Assembly (NCBI GenBank): GCA_945828315.1
Contig: CALZQA010000010.1
Coordinates: 1-47,764 of the forward strand
Direction: 5' to 3'
Source: an uncultured bacterium
Lineage (GTDB): Bacteria > Bacillota > Clostridia > Lachnospirales > Lachnospiraceae
Length of the DNA: 47,764 bases
Under the pieces are notes generated by a model. That model saw only the letters and a list, made by a program, of their open reading frames with translations. It made no database searches and had not been told where the DNA came from. The position numbers were made by a program, and so were the translations under genes. Positions 17,871-27,169 of the stretch are shown here, in pieces. Each line of letters opens with the position of its first letter. The stretch's first letter is position 1.

Positions 17871-19100
17871 ATGAAATTAAGAATGATCGGGATTGACCAC
17901 AGCAGGGCATCGGTAGAGGTGCGGGAGCGCTATGCATTTACAAATGCGGCGACACGTGCGGTCATGCAGACAGGAATGCAAACTTTAAACAATATGAGCG
18001 GGATCAGGGGTGGTGTGCTTCTTTCCACCTGCAACCGGATGGAACTGTATGTCAGTCTGTCACCGGAAGCAGAACCGGATCTGTATGCGCTCATCTGTGA
18101 CTGGAAGGGCATCCTTCCAGGCGCAGAGCGGGCGCTGTTTTATGAGAAAAAGGATCTGGAGGCAGCCCGCCACCTGTTTGAACTGACTTGCGGTCTGCGT
18201 TCACAGATCATGGGCGAAGATCAGATCCTGACACAGGTGAAGGATGCGCTGCTGCTGGCACGGGAGGAAACCGCCACAGATCACTGTCTGGAGGTATTGT
18301 TCCGTCAGGCGATCACCACGGCAAAGGAGATTAAAAGCAGTATTAGATTTGATCATGGAAATTGCTCGGCAGCGACGGCGGTAATTATGCATTTGCAAAA
18401 GAGAGGCGCTGTGTTTTCCGGAAAAAAAGCACTTGTGATCGGAAACGGCATGATGGGAAAACTGACTGCGCAGGCACTGATGGAGGCAGGTGCGCAGGTG
18501 ACAGTCACAGTACGACAGTATCACAGCGGTACCGTGGATATTCCGGAGGGTGCGCAGCGTATTAATTACGGAGAGCGATATGAAAAACTGGCTGATGCAG
18601 ATTATGTTTTTTCCGCGACAGCAAGTCCGAATCTGACGATCACACCGGATAGGCTGTCCGGAATTGCACTTGACGGAAAGACGTTTGTAGACCTTGCTGT
18701 GCCGAGAGACATTGATCCGGCGGTGGGTGATCTGCCAGGCGTGCGGTTGCTGTGTATGGATGATCTGGACATAGAGCAGCTGTCAGAGGAGCAGAAGAAG
18801 CAGACGGAGCGTGCGCAGGAGAAGATATCGGAAGCACTGGCAGAATTTGAACGATTTTTCTATGGACGGGATCTGATCCCACGTATCGGAAGATTTGCGG
18901 ATGAGATGGCGGATGACTTGTGGGGACGGATGAAAAAGGACTGCGCAGGACTTGACGACAGTCAGCGCAGACACGTAGAGCAGGCAGCAAAACGAAGCAG
19001 CAGCAAGGTGACCGCACATATCCTGTTCGCTCTTCGGGACGGATTGGATGCAGATACATTTGCCCATTGCATGCAGGTGCTGGAAAAAGATCGATCATAG
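17871..19100 (+). CDS. hemA: Glutamyl-tRNA reductase HemA
   Basis: HemA reduces glutamyl-tRNA(Glu) to glutamate-1-semialdehyde, the first step of C5-pathway tetrapyrrole synthesis. The catalytic Cys54 is in LLSTCNRMELYV. GEDQILTQVKDAL and the NADPH-binding VIGNGMMGKLTAQAL are present, as is the DLAVPRDIDPAV motif. The length of 409 residues is normal. The ATG at 17871 has a weak ribosome site (TTAGG), so translation may partly depend on upstream cbiC. Confidence 0.95.
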   Translation: MKLRMIGIDHSRASVEVRERYAFTNAATRAVMQTGMQTLNNMSGIRGGVLLSTCNRMELYVSLSPEAEPDLYALICDWKGILPGAERALFYEKKDLEAARHLFELTCGLRSQIMGEDQILTQVKDALLLAREETATDHCLEVLFRQAITTAKEIKSSIRFDHGNCSAATAVIMHLQKRGAVFSGKKALVIGNGMMGKLTAQALMEAGAQVTVTVRQYHSGTVDIPEGAQRINYGERYEKLADADYVFSATASPNLTITPDRLSGIALDGKTFVDLAVPRDIDPAVGDLPGVRLLCMDDLDIEQLSEEQKKQTERAQEKISEALAEFERFFYGRDLIPRIGRFADEMADDLWGRMKKDCAGLDDSQRRHVEQAAKRSSSKVTAHILFALRDGLDADTFAHCMQVLEKDRS

Positions 19101-19137
19101 AAATCGAGAATGAATGAAATAGTGATGGAGGGGAAAG

Positions 19138-19641
19138 ATGGATAAAAACGAGCAGAACTGGCAGTATTTTCCGTTTTATGTGAAGATGGACGGATCTCAT
19201 ATCGTTATATTTGGTGCGGGAGAAATTGCAGCCAGACGGGCGGCTGCATTGATGAAGACTAACGGCAGTCTGACGGTGATCGCACCGGAGTGCAGTGAAG
19301 AGATGAAAGCACTTGTCGATGCATATGGAGAGCGGATTACTTATGTGAAAGATGTTTACCGCAGCGGATGCCTTATGGAGGAGGATATGGATGCGGTTAT
19401 CGCAGCGACAAATGACCCGAAGGTCAATGAGGCGATCTACAGAGAATGCCGCCATCGTGACATTTATGTAAATGTGGTCAGTGACCATACGCTGTGCAGC
19501 TTTTATTTCCCGGCGACATTGGAAACGGAGGATGGACTTTTGTTGGCGATCGCCTCAGGACAGGCGACGGAGGCAACTCATAAATCCGTGAAAGCGTTGC
19601 GGGAAAAACTCGAGTGTGAACTGGGAGTGAAAACAACATGA
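19138..19641 (+). CDS. Precorrin-2 dehydrogenase (siroheme-synthase N-terminal type)
   Basis: This 167-residue protein matches the NAD-dependent dehydrogenase part of CysG/Met8 that oxidises precorrin-2 to sirohydrochlorin. The N-terminal Rossmann motif is VIFGAGEIAARRAAAL. AATNDPKVNEAIYREC and the VVSDHTLCSFYFPATL segment are characteristic. A full ferrochelatase domain is not present, so metal insertion must come from elsewhere. The ATG follows GGAGGGG closely. It overlaps hemC by four bases. Sirohydrochlorin is the branch point to siroheme and, after cobalt insertion, to cobalamin. Confidence 0.92.
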   Translation: MDKNEQNWQYFPFYVKMDGSHIVIFGAGEIAARRAAALMKTNGSLTVIAPECSEEMKALVDAYGERITYVKDVYRSGCLMEEDMDAVIAATNDPKVNEAIYRECRHRDIYVNVVSDHTLCSFYFPATLETEDGLLLAIASGQATEATHKSVKALREKLECELGVKTT

Positions 19642-20516
19642 CAAAGATATTTCGGATCGGCAGCCGGGAGAGTGTGTTGGCAGTGGCGCAGGCACAGCTT
19701 TTGATCGATCACATCAGAGCAAATTGTCCTGAGATCACGCCGGAACTGGTCACCATGAAGACGACCGGTGACCGGATCATGGACCGTACTTTAGATACAG
19801 TGGGCGGCAAGGGATTGTTTGTGAAGGAGCTGGAACAGGCGCTTATGGACGGGCGCATTGATGCGTGTGTACATTCCCTGAAGGATGTGCCGATGAATGT
19901 TGCGAAGGAATTGCCGATACTGGGCTATTCGGCCAGAGAGGACGCACGGGATGTGCTGGTGCTGCCGAAGGGAGTGCCCGTATGGGATCAGACAAAGCCG
20001 GTAGGCACGTCGAGTATACGGCGCACGATGCAGTTGCATAAACTTTATCCTGATATCGAAACGCAACCGGTGCGCGGGAATGTGCTGACAAGGCTGCAAA
20101 AGCTGGATGACGGTGAATATGGCGCGCTCATCCTTGCGGCTGCGGGACTCCGGCGTCTGCATCTGGAAGACCGGATCACCCGTTATTTTGAACCGGAGGA
20201 ACTGCTTCCGGCAGCCGGACAGGGAATTCTGGCTGTGCAGGGCAGAGCGGGAGAGGCTTATCGTTTTCTGGAAGGATTTTTTGACGAGGACAGCCGGGTG
20301 GCGGCAGAAGCGGAGCGCGCCTTTGTGAGGGAACTCGATGGTGGCTGCAGTTCTCCTATTACGGCGTATGCGCGCGTCAACGGGGAGCAGTTGATCTTAC
20401 GTGGATTCTGTGATACCTATGACGGCAGTTTTGCGTATGAGAGTGCCAGTGGCAGCCGTCATCAGGCAGAACAGACCGGTATCGGGCTGGCGCGGTATAT
20501 GAGGGATGGATTATGA
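19638..20516 (+). CDS. hemC: Hydroxymethylbilane synthase HemC
   Basis: HemC polymerises four porphobilinogen units into hydroxymethylbilane. The dipyrromethane-cofactor cysteine is Cys237 in ELDGGCSSPITAYA. IGSRESVLAVAQAQ at the start, ALMDGRIDACVHSLKDVP, and PVGTSSIRR are all expected. The length of 292 residues is standard. It starts in an ATGA overlap with the dehydrogenase and ends in an ATGA overlap with the cobA-hemD fusion, consistent with tight translational coupling. Confidence 0.97.
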   Translation: MTKIFRIGSRESVLAVAQAQLLIDHIRANCPEITPELVTMKTTGDRIMDRTLDTVGGKGLFVKELEQALMDGRIDACVHSLKDVPMNVAKELPILGYSAREDARDVLVLPKGVPVWDQTKPVGTSSIRRTMQLHKLYPDIETQPVRGNVLTRLQKLDDGEYGALILAAAGLRRLHLEDRITRYFEPEELLPAAGQGILAVQGRAGEAYRFLEGFFDEDSRVAAEAERAFVRELDGGCSSPITAYARVNGEQLILRGFCDTYDGSFAYESASGSRHQAEQTGIGLARYMRDGL

Positions 20517-22099
20517 ATCGATCAGAAGCACGTGAAAAGGCGTTAAAATCAGTGACATCGAAACATACAGTCCGAAAGGGAAAGGTCTGGCTGGTGGGCG
20601 CGGGACCTTCCGATCCCGGGCTTTTTACATTGAAAGGGAAAGCGGTGCTGGCGCAGGCGCAGGTCGTTGTCTACGATGCGCTGGTAGGAAGCGGTGTGCT
20701 TTCTATGATTCCGGAGACGGCAGAGCAGATCTACGTCGGAAAACGGGCGGGAAACCACACAATGACGCAGGATGAGATCAACGAACTGCTTGTGCGAAAG
20801 GCGGAGGAAGGAAAACGCGTTGTGCGTTTAAAGGGCGGAGATCCGTTTTTGTTTGGCCGGGGCGGAGAAGAACTTTTGGTGCTTCGGGCAAATGGGATCG
20901 ACTATGAAGTGGTGCCCGGGGTCAGCAGTGCGCTTGCAGTGCCTGCCTATAACGGGATTCCGGTCACGGATCGCAGCTGTGCCAGCTCCGTGCATATCAT
21001 CACCGGACACAAACGAGCGGACGAGCCGCTGGAGCTGCCCTTTCAGGCATATGTGAAGACAGAAGGAACGCTGGTGTTTCTCATGGGCTTGTCGGCACTT
21101 CCGGATATCGTAAGGGGACTGCTCGACGCGAAAATGGATCCTCAGACTCCGGCTGCGGTTTTGGAAAAGGGAACGACCGCAGGACAGAGGCGGGTCTGTG
21201 CAGTGCTGGCAGAATTGGAAGAGGCGGTAAAGGATGCGCATCTGCGCACACCGGCGATCATTGTGGTCGGTGCGGTGGCAGCGCTTGGTGAGCAGCTGGC
21301 GTGGTATGAAAAACTTCCTTTCTTCGGCCGGCGTTTTGTGCTGACCAGACCAAAGGAACGGATGGATGAGCTGGCAAAGCAGCTTCGGACGCGGGGGGCG
21401 GAGGTGATCGAGCTTCCTGTGATCGAGACAAGACCATTGTCTGTTTCCGGGAAAATACAAGCCGAATTTGAAAAACTGTCAAAAAAGGAATATGATTGTC
21501 TTGTATTTACTTCTCCTGCAGGAGTGCACACGTTTTTTCAGATGTTGTGCGACAGCGGTCAGGATGTCCGGATATTAGGTGACATGATGCTTGCCGTGAT
21601 CGGAGATGGCACGAAACGTGCGCTGCGGGAGTATGGGCTGCTGGCGGATCTTATGCCGGAAGTTTATGATGGAGCATCACTTGGCACGCTGCTGGGTGAG
21701 CGTTTACCGGATGGCAGCCGTGTGCTGATCGCCCGATCTGCGATCGGTAATCCGAAACTGGTCACCTGCATGGAAGCGCAGGCAGCAGAGCTGGGAAAAA
21801 CGATCCAGGTTACCGATCTGGCAGTCTATGAGACCGTCACGAAGCATAATGAGCTGATCCCGGCAGCACAGCTGTTTGAAAAGGATCTGATCGACGGTGT
21901 TTTTTTTACAAGTACTTCAACGGTGCGGGCATTTTTACAGACAAATCCCAAGATCGATCCGACGCGGATCCATGCGCTCTGCATCGGCGAGATGACCGCG
22001 GAGGCAGCATGTGAGGCAGGGATGCGGGTAGAAGTAGCTAAGGAAGCGTCTGTGGAAGGCTTGATTGAGCTGGCAGAGAAAATATATACGAATGAGTAA
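20513..22099 (+). CDS. cobA-hemD: Fusion of uroporphyrinogen-III C-methyltransferase (CobA) and uroporphyrinogen-III synthase (HemD)
   Basis: The 528-residue protein combines two successive steps. Residues 24 to about 265 are a CobA-type methylase (WLVGAGPSDPGLFTLKG; RLKGGDPFLFGRGGEE; VPGVSSALAVPAYNGIPVT), which forms precorrin-2. From about residue 275 the C-terminus is HemD (FFGRRFVLTRPKERMDELA; FTSPAGVHTFF; FFTSTSTVRAF), which cyclises hydroxymethylbilane. The order is the reverse of the reaction order. This fusion is well known in clostridia. About 20 residues precede the first strand, slightly more than usual. It directs flux towards precorrin-2. Confidence 0.95.
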   Translation: MNRSEAREKALKSVTSKHTVRKGKVWLVGAGPSDPGLFTLKGKAVLAQAQVVVYDALVGSGVLSMIPETAEQIYVGKRAGNHTMTQDEINELLVRKAEEGKRVVRLKGGDPFLFGRGGEELLVLRANGIDYEVVPGVSSALAVPAYNGIPVTDRSCASSVHIITGHKRADEPLELPFQAYVKTEGTLVFLMGLSALPDIVRGLLDAKMDPQTPAAVLEKGTTAGQRRVCAVLAELEEAVKDAHLRTPAIIVVGAVAALGEQLAWYEKLPFFGRRFVLTRPKERMDELAKQLRTRGAEVIELPVIETRPLSVSGKIQAEFEKLSKKEYDCLVFTSPAGVHTFFQMLCDSGQDVRILGDMMLAVIGDGTKRALREYGLLADLMPEVYDGASLGTLLGERLPDGSRVLIARSAIGNPKLVTCMEAQAAELGKTIQVTDLAVYETVTKHNELIPAAQLFEKDLIDGVFFTSTSTVRAFLQTNPKIDPTRIHALCIGEMTAEAACEAGMRVEVAKEASVEGLIELAEKIYTNE

Positions 22100-22127
22100 G
22101 ATATTACAAAAAGGGGAAGATACAAAG

Positions 22128-23105
22128 ATGATACAACGACCCAGACGGCTGCGCAGCAGCCAGCAGATCAGAAATATGGTGCGCGAGACACGCATCAGTC
22201 CGGACTCTCTCATATACCCGATGTTCGTGGCAGAGGGAGTAAATATCAAGGAGGAGATCACGTCCATGCCGGGACAGTACCGCTACAGCATTGACCGTAT
22301 GGATGAATGTCTCGATGAACTGGAGACGGCGGGTGTCCATGCTGTAATGTTTTTCGGTATTCCGGATCATAAGGACGAGACCGGAAGCGGTGCCTATGAC
22401 CACAACGGCATCGTTCAGAAGGCTTTGCGTCATGCAAAAGAGACGTATCCTCTGATGTATTTTGTAGCAGATCTGTGTATGTGCGAGTACACCTCACACG
22501 GACACTGCGGTATTTTGCACGGCGCAGAAGTAGACAATGACGCGACGTTGACTTATTTGCAGAAGATCGCGGTCGCGCAGGCTGAGGCGGGAGCAGATAT
22601 GATCGCGCCGTCCGATATGATGGACGGCAGAGTGGCTGCAATCCGGGAGGCACTGGATGCGAACGGATATACAAATATTCCGATCATGGCATATTCCGCA
22701 AAGTTTGCATCTTCCTTTTACGGACCGTTCCGCGACGCGGCGGATTCGGCACCCAGCTTTGGCGATCGCAAGAGCTATCAGATGGATTTTCATAACCGCA
22801 GAGAGGCTTTAAAGGAAGTGCTGCTGGATGTGGAGGAGGGCGCGGACATCGTCATGGTCAAACCGGCTGCGTGCTACGGTGATCTGATCCGCGAAGTCAA
22901 GGATGCCACAAATGTACCGGTGGCTGCCTACAGCGTCAGCGGTGAGTATTCCATGGTGAAGACGACGGCAGCGGCAGGTTACATCGATGAGGAGCGGATC
23001 ATGTGTGAGATGGCGGTCAGCGCTTACCGCGCCGGAGCCGATATCTATATCACTTATTTTGCAAAAGAGCTTGCGGAGTGTATGCGGAAAGGACTGATTG
23101 GATAA
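22128..23105 (+). CDS. hemB: Porphobilinogen synthase (delta-aminolevulinate dehydratase) HemB
   Basis: HemB condenses two 5-aminolevulinate molecules to porphobilinogen. The zinc-type metal site is seen as DLCMCEYTSHGHCGIL with its cysteines. The Schiff-base lysines lie in AYSAKFASSFYGPFRDA and IVMVKPAACYGDLI. I chose ATG 22128 (325 residues, the usual length) because AAGGGGA lies ten bases upstream and the following residues match the usual family start. Longer in-frame starts (ATG 22092, TTG 22065) run back into hemD. The stop shares a base with the hemL start. Confidence 0.96.
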   Translation: MIQRPRRLRSSQQIRNMVRETRISPDSLIYPMFVAEGVNIKEEITSMPGQYRYSIDRMDECLDELETAGVHAVMFFGIPDHKDETGSGAYDHNGIVQKALRHAKETYPLMYFVADLCMCEYTSHGHCGILHGAEVDNDATLTYLQKIAVAQAEAGADMIAPSDMMDGRVAAIREALDANGYTNIPIMAYSAKFASSFYGPFRDAADSAPSFGDRKSYQMDFHNRREALKEVLLDVEEGADIVMVKPAACYGDLIREVKDATNVPVAAYSVSGEYSMVKTTAAAGYIDEERIMCEMAVSAYRAGADIYITYFAKELAECMRKGLIG

Positions 23106-24388
23106 TGACAAAATCAGAAAAAATATTTGAGGAAGCAGTTCGTTACATCCCGGGCGGGGTCAATTCCCCGGTGCGTGCGTTTGGCTCCATCGGTTCCACA
23201 CCGCGCATGATCGCCCGCGCATCGGGCGCAAACATGTGGGATGAGGACGGGAATGAATATATTGATTTTATCGGATCCTGGGGTCCGATGATCCTGGGAC
23301 ACAGCCATACGCAGGTACTGGAGGCGGTCATTGATGCATGTGCGAAAGGTCTGAGCTTTGGCGCAGCCACAAAGATCGAGGTGGAGATGGCAAAGCTGAT
23401 CTGCGACAGCATTCCGTCCATTGATATGATCCGCATGGTCAATTCCGGCACGGAGGCAGTCATGAGCGCCATCCGTGCGGCACGCGGCTTTACCGGAAGG
23501 GATAAGATCATCAAATTTACCGGCTGCTATCATGGGCATTCGGATGGACTTTTGGTGAAGGCGGGAAGCGGGGCAATGACCTCAGGTATTCCGGATTCCG
23601 CAGGTGTTCCGGCAGGCTGTACAAAGGATACGCTGACAGCAAACTATAATGATCTTACATCGGTGGAAACACTGTTTGCGCAGTTTCCGGAGGAGATCGC
23701 CTGTGTGATCGTGGAGCCGGTGGCGGCAAACATGGGTGTGGTACTGCCGGAAGCAGGATTTTTGGAGGGGTTACGTTATCTTTGCACAAGGTATGGTGCA
23801 CTGCTGATCTTTGATGAGGTGATCACGGGCTTTCGTCTCGCCTTTGGCGGTGCGCAGGAATACTTTGGCGTGCGTCCGGATCTGACCACCTACGGAAAGA
23901 TCATCGGTGCAGGCATGCCCGTGGGCGCTTACGGCGGCAGAAGAGAGATCATGGAGATGGTGGCGCCGGTGGGTCCGGTCTATCAGGCGGGGACACTCAG
24001 CGGCAATCCGGTGGCGATGGCGGCAGGTTTTGCGCAGCTGTCCATTCTGCGTGAGCATCCGGAATATTACCGGGAGTTGAACGAAAAAGCGGATATCTTT
24101 TTCCGAAAGCTCGCTGTGGCTGTGGAGGCAGCCGGAAAGCCTTATCAGGTCAATCATATTGGTTCTCTGGGATGCATCTTTTTTACCGGGGAGCACGTGC
24201 GCGATTATGAGAGTGCAAAGACCTCGGATACGGCGCGTTATGCGGATTATTGCAATTATATGTTAAGCCGTGGCATTTATCTGGCACCGGCGCAGTTTGA
24301 AGCGATGTTTTTGTCTATGGCTCATACGACAGAGCAGTTGGACCATACCGTAGACGTAGCCATGGAGTATCTGGCGGGAGAAGAGTAA
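23105..24388 (+). CDS. hemL: Glutamate-1-semialdehyde 2,1-aminomutase HemL
   Basis: HemL is the PLP enzyme that converts glutamate-1-semialdehyde to 5-aminolevulinate, linking HemA and HemB. YIPGGVNSPVRAFGSIG at the start, CYHGHSDGLLVKAGSG, and the PLP-lysine motif TYGKIIGAGMPVGAYGG are visible. The start is ATG 23105 in a TAATG overlap with hemB; an in-frame ATG at 23078 lies within hemB. The length, 427 residues, is normal. It is the last tetrapyrrole gene in the run. No terminator is visible in the 51 bases before the amidase gene. Confidence 0.96.
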   Translation: MTKSEKIFEEAVRYIPGGVNSPVRAFGSIGSTPRMIARASGANMWDEDGNEYIDFIGSWGPMILGHSHTQVLEAVIDACAKGLSFGAATKIEVEMAKLICDSIPSIDMIRMVNSGTEAVMSAIRAARGFTGRDKIIKFTGCYHGHSDGLLVKAGSGAMTSGIPDSAGVPAGCTKDTLTANYNDLTSVETLFAQFPEEIACVIVEPVAANMGVVLPEAGFLEGLRYLCTRYGALLIFDEVITGFRLAFGGAQEYFGVRPDLTTYGKIIGAGMPVGAYGGRREIMEMVAPVGPVYQAGTLSGNPVAMAAGFAQLSILREHPEYYRELNEKADIFFRKLAVAVEAAGKPYQVNHIGSLGCIFFTGEHVRDYESAKTSDTARYADYCNYMLSRGIYLAPAQFEAMFLSMAHTTEQLDHTVDVAMEYLAGEE

Positions 24389-24439
24389 TCGGCAGACTGT
24401 ATACAGAAAATGAAAGTATTGGAAAACAGGTAGAAACGA

Positions 24440-25168
24440 TTGGATGAATATACACTGAGAAAAAGACGTTTGAGAGAAAGAAAAAGAAGAGAACGCAGAG
24501 TGGTGTGGTGTGTGTTGGCCCTGATCCTGCTTCTTTCCGGCGTGTTTGCCGGCTGGATCATCTACAGGCATCGAAGCACGCAGATCATTATGGGAAGTGA
24601 GCGTGTACAGCTGGCGGCGCCGTCTTCACCGGATCAGCCCCGTGAGGTGGCGGAGATGGATCGTCCGCCGCTGGATGTGCAGCTTTTGACGGTGAATGAG
24701 TATTCCAGACCGGGCATCGCCCTGGAGCAGGTGAACGGTATCGTGATCCATTACACGGCAAATCCGGGCACTTCGGCGCAGGACAACCGTGACTATTTCG
24801 AGGGGCTGAAGGATTCGCATGCGACGAAGGCCAGCAGCCATTTTATCATCGGACTGGACGGCGAGATCGTACAGTGCATTCCCTGCAATGAGTGGTCGTA
24901 TGCGTCCAATGAGCGTAATCAGGATACGATCTCCATCGAGTGCTGTATTCCAGACGAGAGTGGAAAATTTGCGCAGCCGACGTATGATTCCCTTGTGGAG
25001 CTGGTGTCGTGGCTGTGTTTCCGGTACGGGCTGACGGAGGAGGATCTGCTGCGCCATTATGATATTACCGGAAAAAACTGCCCCAAATATTATGTGGAGC
25101 ATGAGAATGCATGGGAAACATTCCTTGAGGATGTAAAGATCTATATGGAGAAAAAAGCGAATGAATAA
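24440..25168 (+). CDS. Membrane-anchored N-acetylmuramoyl-L-alanine amidase (Amidase_2 family)
   Basis: The 242-residue protein begins with an Arg/Lys-rich tail (residues 6-21) and a single transmembrane segment (about 22-44, WCVLALILLLSGVFAGWIIY), so the enzyme domain should face the wall. The catalytic domain resembles T7-lysozyme/PGRP-type amidases that cleave the bond between muramic acid and L-Ala. Zinc ligands are plausible in GIVIHYTANPG, in LLRHYDITG and in the cysteine of GKNCPKYY. The start is TTG 24440 with ACAGG upstream; no in-frame ATG precedes the membrane segment. It overlaps the next gene by eight bases. Confidence 0.85.
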   Translation: MDEYTLRKRRLRERKRRERRVVWCVLALILLLSGVFAGWIIYRHRSTQIIMGSERVQLAAPSSPDQPREVAEMDRPPLDVQLLTVNEYSRPGIALEQVNGIVIHYTANPGTSAQDNRDYFEGLKDSHATKASSHFIIGLDGEIVQCIPCNEWSYASNERNQDTISIECCIPDESGKFAQPTYDSLVELVSWLCFRYGLTEEDLLRHYDITGKNCPKYYVEHENAWETFLEDVKIYMEKKANE

Positions 25169-26651
25169 AAATTATGAAGCGATCTGTCGGGGAGAGGAGA
25201 TCCGCGCAAATCTGATCGAACTGAAAAAAATATGTAAGGACCCGCAGGTTGCGGCGGAGCTTTTGGAGGGAGAAATCGACCCCGCTGTCATCGCATCACT
25301 TTTGGGGGATGATGATGCCAAGATCCGGAAAAATGCGGCGCTGCTGATCGGTGAACTGCGGGCGCAGGAGGATGCACAGGCTCTGTATAAGGCGTATGAG
25401 GTGGAGAAAACGCGATTTGTGCGAAGCTCTTATCTGACAGCGCTCAAGGCACTGGATGTGTCTGACTATATTGATTCCCTACAGGAACGATATGAGGAAT
25501 TACTCGCCTATGAGCCGAAGGAAGAAGAACGCAAGCACGTGACAGAGGAGCGTGGACTGCTGCAGCAGCTCCTGTCACAGTCGGGTGTTCTGCAAAAACA
25601 TACATTTAACGGCTGGAAACGCAGAAATGACGTGATCTTTACGACAGAGCGCATGCTGCGTGAGCCGTTAAAAAAACAGCTGGAAGCACATAGTAAAAAC
25701 GGGATCCAGACGACCGTTCATCCGATGGGAGTCATGGCGCGTACTACGGAGCTGGATACACTTTGCAGGCTGCACAGCTATCGGGAGCTGTTGCATGCGC
25801 TGAATGTAAAAAAGACGCTGTCCGGATCACCGAAGGAACTGGCGGAGGCATTACTTTCCTCCAATCTGATCGAGCTGCTGGAAAGCAGTCACCGTGAAGC
25901 CGCGCCTTTCTATTTCCGCGTGGAACTGCGCGGAATATCGGATGCGGCGGAAAAGGCAAAGCTTGCAAAAAAACTGGCACAGGAACTGGAACAGCAGAGC
26001 GGCGGCAAACTGCAGAATTCCACCACAGACTATGAAGTGGAGTTGCGTCTGGCTCGCACGAAGGACGGCACATTTTATCCGTGCCTGAAATTTTATACGC
26101 TTCCGGACGACCGTTTTGAATGGCGGAAACAGACAATCTCCGCATCCATGCACCCGTCGCTGGCGGCGGCGCTCATCGAGCTGGCACGGCCGTATCTGAA
26201 AGAAGACGCCGTTGTTCTGGACGCACTTTGCGGTGTAGGAACATTTGTGATCGAGCGTAATCTGCGCATGAAGACTTACGATAACTATGCGGTGGATATT
26301 TTCGGTGAGGCGATCGCCGGAGCAAAGGAAAATGCAGCGGCAGCCGGTGTGGACTGTAATTTTATCATGAAGGATTTTCTGGAGTTTTCATCGAAGCATC
26401 AGATGACGGAGATCTTTGCGGATATGCCAAAGCGCGGCAAGAAGACAAAGGAGGAGTTGGACGCGTTTTATACCGGGTGCTTCTGCCAGTTTGAACGGCT
26501 TCTGGCAACCGGAGGTCATCTGTTTTTATACTCGGACGAGGAGGGCTTTGTGAAGAAAAATCTGCGTCTGCACGGTGATCTGGCGTTGCTTCGCGAGTAC
26601 ACGATCCGACCGAAGGAGAACGGCGTGTATTATATTATTAAGAAGCGGTAA
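25161..26651 (+). CDS. HEAT-repeat protein fused to a UPF0020/THUMP-like RNA methyltransferase
   Basis: The N-terminal 130 residues look like HEAT-type helical repeats (ELLEGEIDPAVIASLLGDDD and what follows). The C-terminal part is a Rossmann methyltransferase with motif I VLDALCGVGTFVIERN at about residue 352 and an acidic VDIFGEAIAGAKENAAAA motif after it. The overall layout resembles RNA N2-guanine methyltransferases of the UPF0020 group. The catalytic-loop position, normally (D/N)PPY, appears here as ADMPKRGKK near residue 421, so the substrate may differ or activity may be altered. It begins inside the amidase gene and is probably coexpressed with it. The substrate is not known. Confidence 0.7.
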   Translation: MNKNYEAICRGEEIRANLIELKKICKDPQVAAELLEGEIDPAVIASLLGDDDAKIRKNAALLIGELRAQEDAQALYKAYEVEKTRFVRSSYLTALKALDVSDYIDSLQERYEELLAYEPKEEERKHVTEERGLLQQLLSQSGVLQKHTFNGWKRRNDVIFTTERMLREPLKKQLEAHSKNGIQTTVHPMGVMARTTELDTLCRLHSYRELLHALNVKKTLSGSPKELAEALLSSNLIELLESSHREAAPFYFRVELRGISDAAEKAKLAKKLAQELEQQSGGKLQNSTTDYEVELRLARTKDGTFYPCLKFYTLPDDRFEWRKQTISASMHPSLAAALIELARPYLKEDAVVLDALCGVGTFVIERNLRMKTYDNYAVDIFGEAIAGAKENAAAAGVDCNFIMKDFLEFSSKHQMTEIFADMPKRGKKTKEELDAFYTGCFCQFERLLATGGHLFLYSDEEGFVKKNLRLHGDLALLREYTIRPKENGVYYIIKKR

Positions 26652-26674
26652 AGCAGCAAAAGGAGAATGAAACA

Positions 26675-27142
26675 ATGTCATTAGAACTTGCAAAGAGATA
26701 CTTAGAGGAAAAAGGTTATGCGGATCATATCATAGAGCTTGAACAATCCAGTGCCACCGTGGCGCTGGCGGCGGAGGCTCTCGGAGTCGAGGAGGGAATG
26801 ATCGCAAAGACCATGTCCTTTTTGCAGAATGAAACGGCAGTACTGATTTTGGCAGAAGGTACGGCACGGATCGATAACCGCAAATATAAGGATGCCTTTC
26901 ACACAAAAGCGAAGATGATCCCTTTTGACGAGGTGGAACAGTATATCGGACATGCACCCGGCGGAGTGTGCCCCTTTGGGATCAAGGAAGGCATAAAGGT
27001 ATATCTGGATGAGGGTCTGAAGAAGTATGACTTGGTATATCCGGCAGCGGGAAACGATCACAGTGCCGTAAAACTGACCATTGCAGAATTAGAGGATGCT
27101 TGCGGAAACGTGGAATGGGTGGATGTGTGCAAGAAACAATGA
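26675..27142 (+). CDS. YbaK/EbsC-family aminoacyl-tRNA deacylase-like protein
   Basis: The 155-residue protein is a stand-alone editing domain of the YbaK/ProX type, which removes wrongly attached amino acids from tRNA (for YbaK, Cys from tRNA-Pro). The family lysine is in MIAKTMSFL, and HAPGGVCPFG and NDHSAVKLTIAEL are characteristic. AAAAGGAG precedes the ATG. It sits 23 bases after the methyltransferase gene, suggesting a shared transcript. The amino acid specificity cannot be told from the sequence. Confidence 0.88.
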   Translation: MSLELAKRYLEEKGYADHIIELEQSSATVALAAEALGVEEGMIAKTMSFLQNETAVLILAEGTARIDNRKYKDAFHTKAKMIPFDEVEQYIGHAPGGVCPFGIKEGIKVYLDEGLKKYDLVYPAAGNDHSAVKLTIAELEDACGNVEWVDVCKKQ

Positions 27143-27169
27143 GATAAGTACTATTTGATAAGTGAAAAA

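Noticed and set aside
18640-19488. 282-codon minus-strand ORF spanning hemA and the precorrin-2 dehydrogenase
   Set aside because: It is fully antisense to two confident genes, has no ribosome site and no domain signature.
22065-22127. N-terminal extension of hemB from TTG 22065 or ATG 22092
   Set aside because: The extension lies in the cobA-hemD coding end and the best ribosome site and family alignment support ATG 22128.
17871-24388. Complete haem biosynthesis operon
   Set aside because: Only steps to uroporphyrinogen III and precorrin-2 are encoded; later haem genes are absent, and the context is cobalamin/siroheme.
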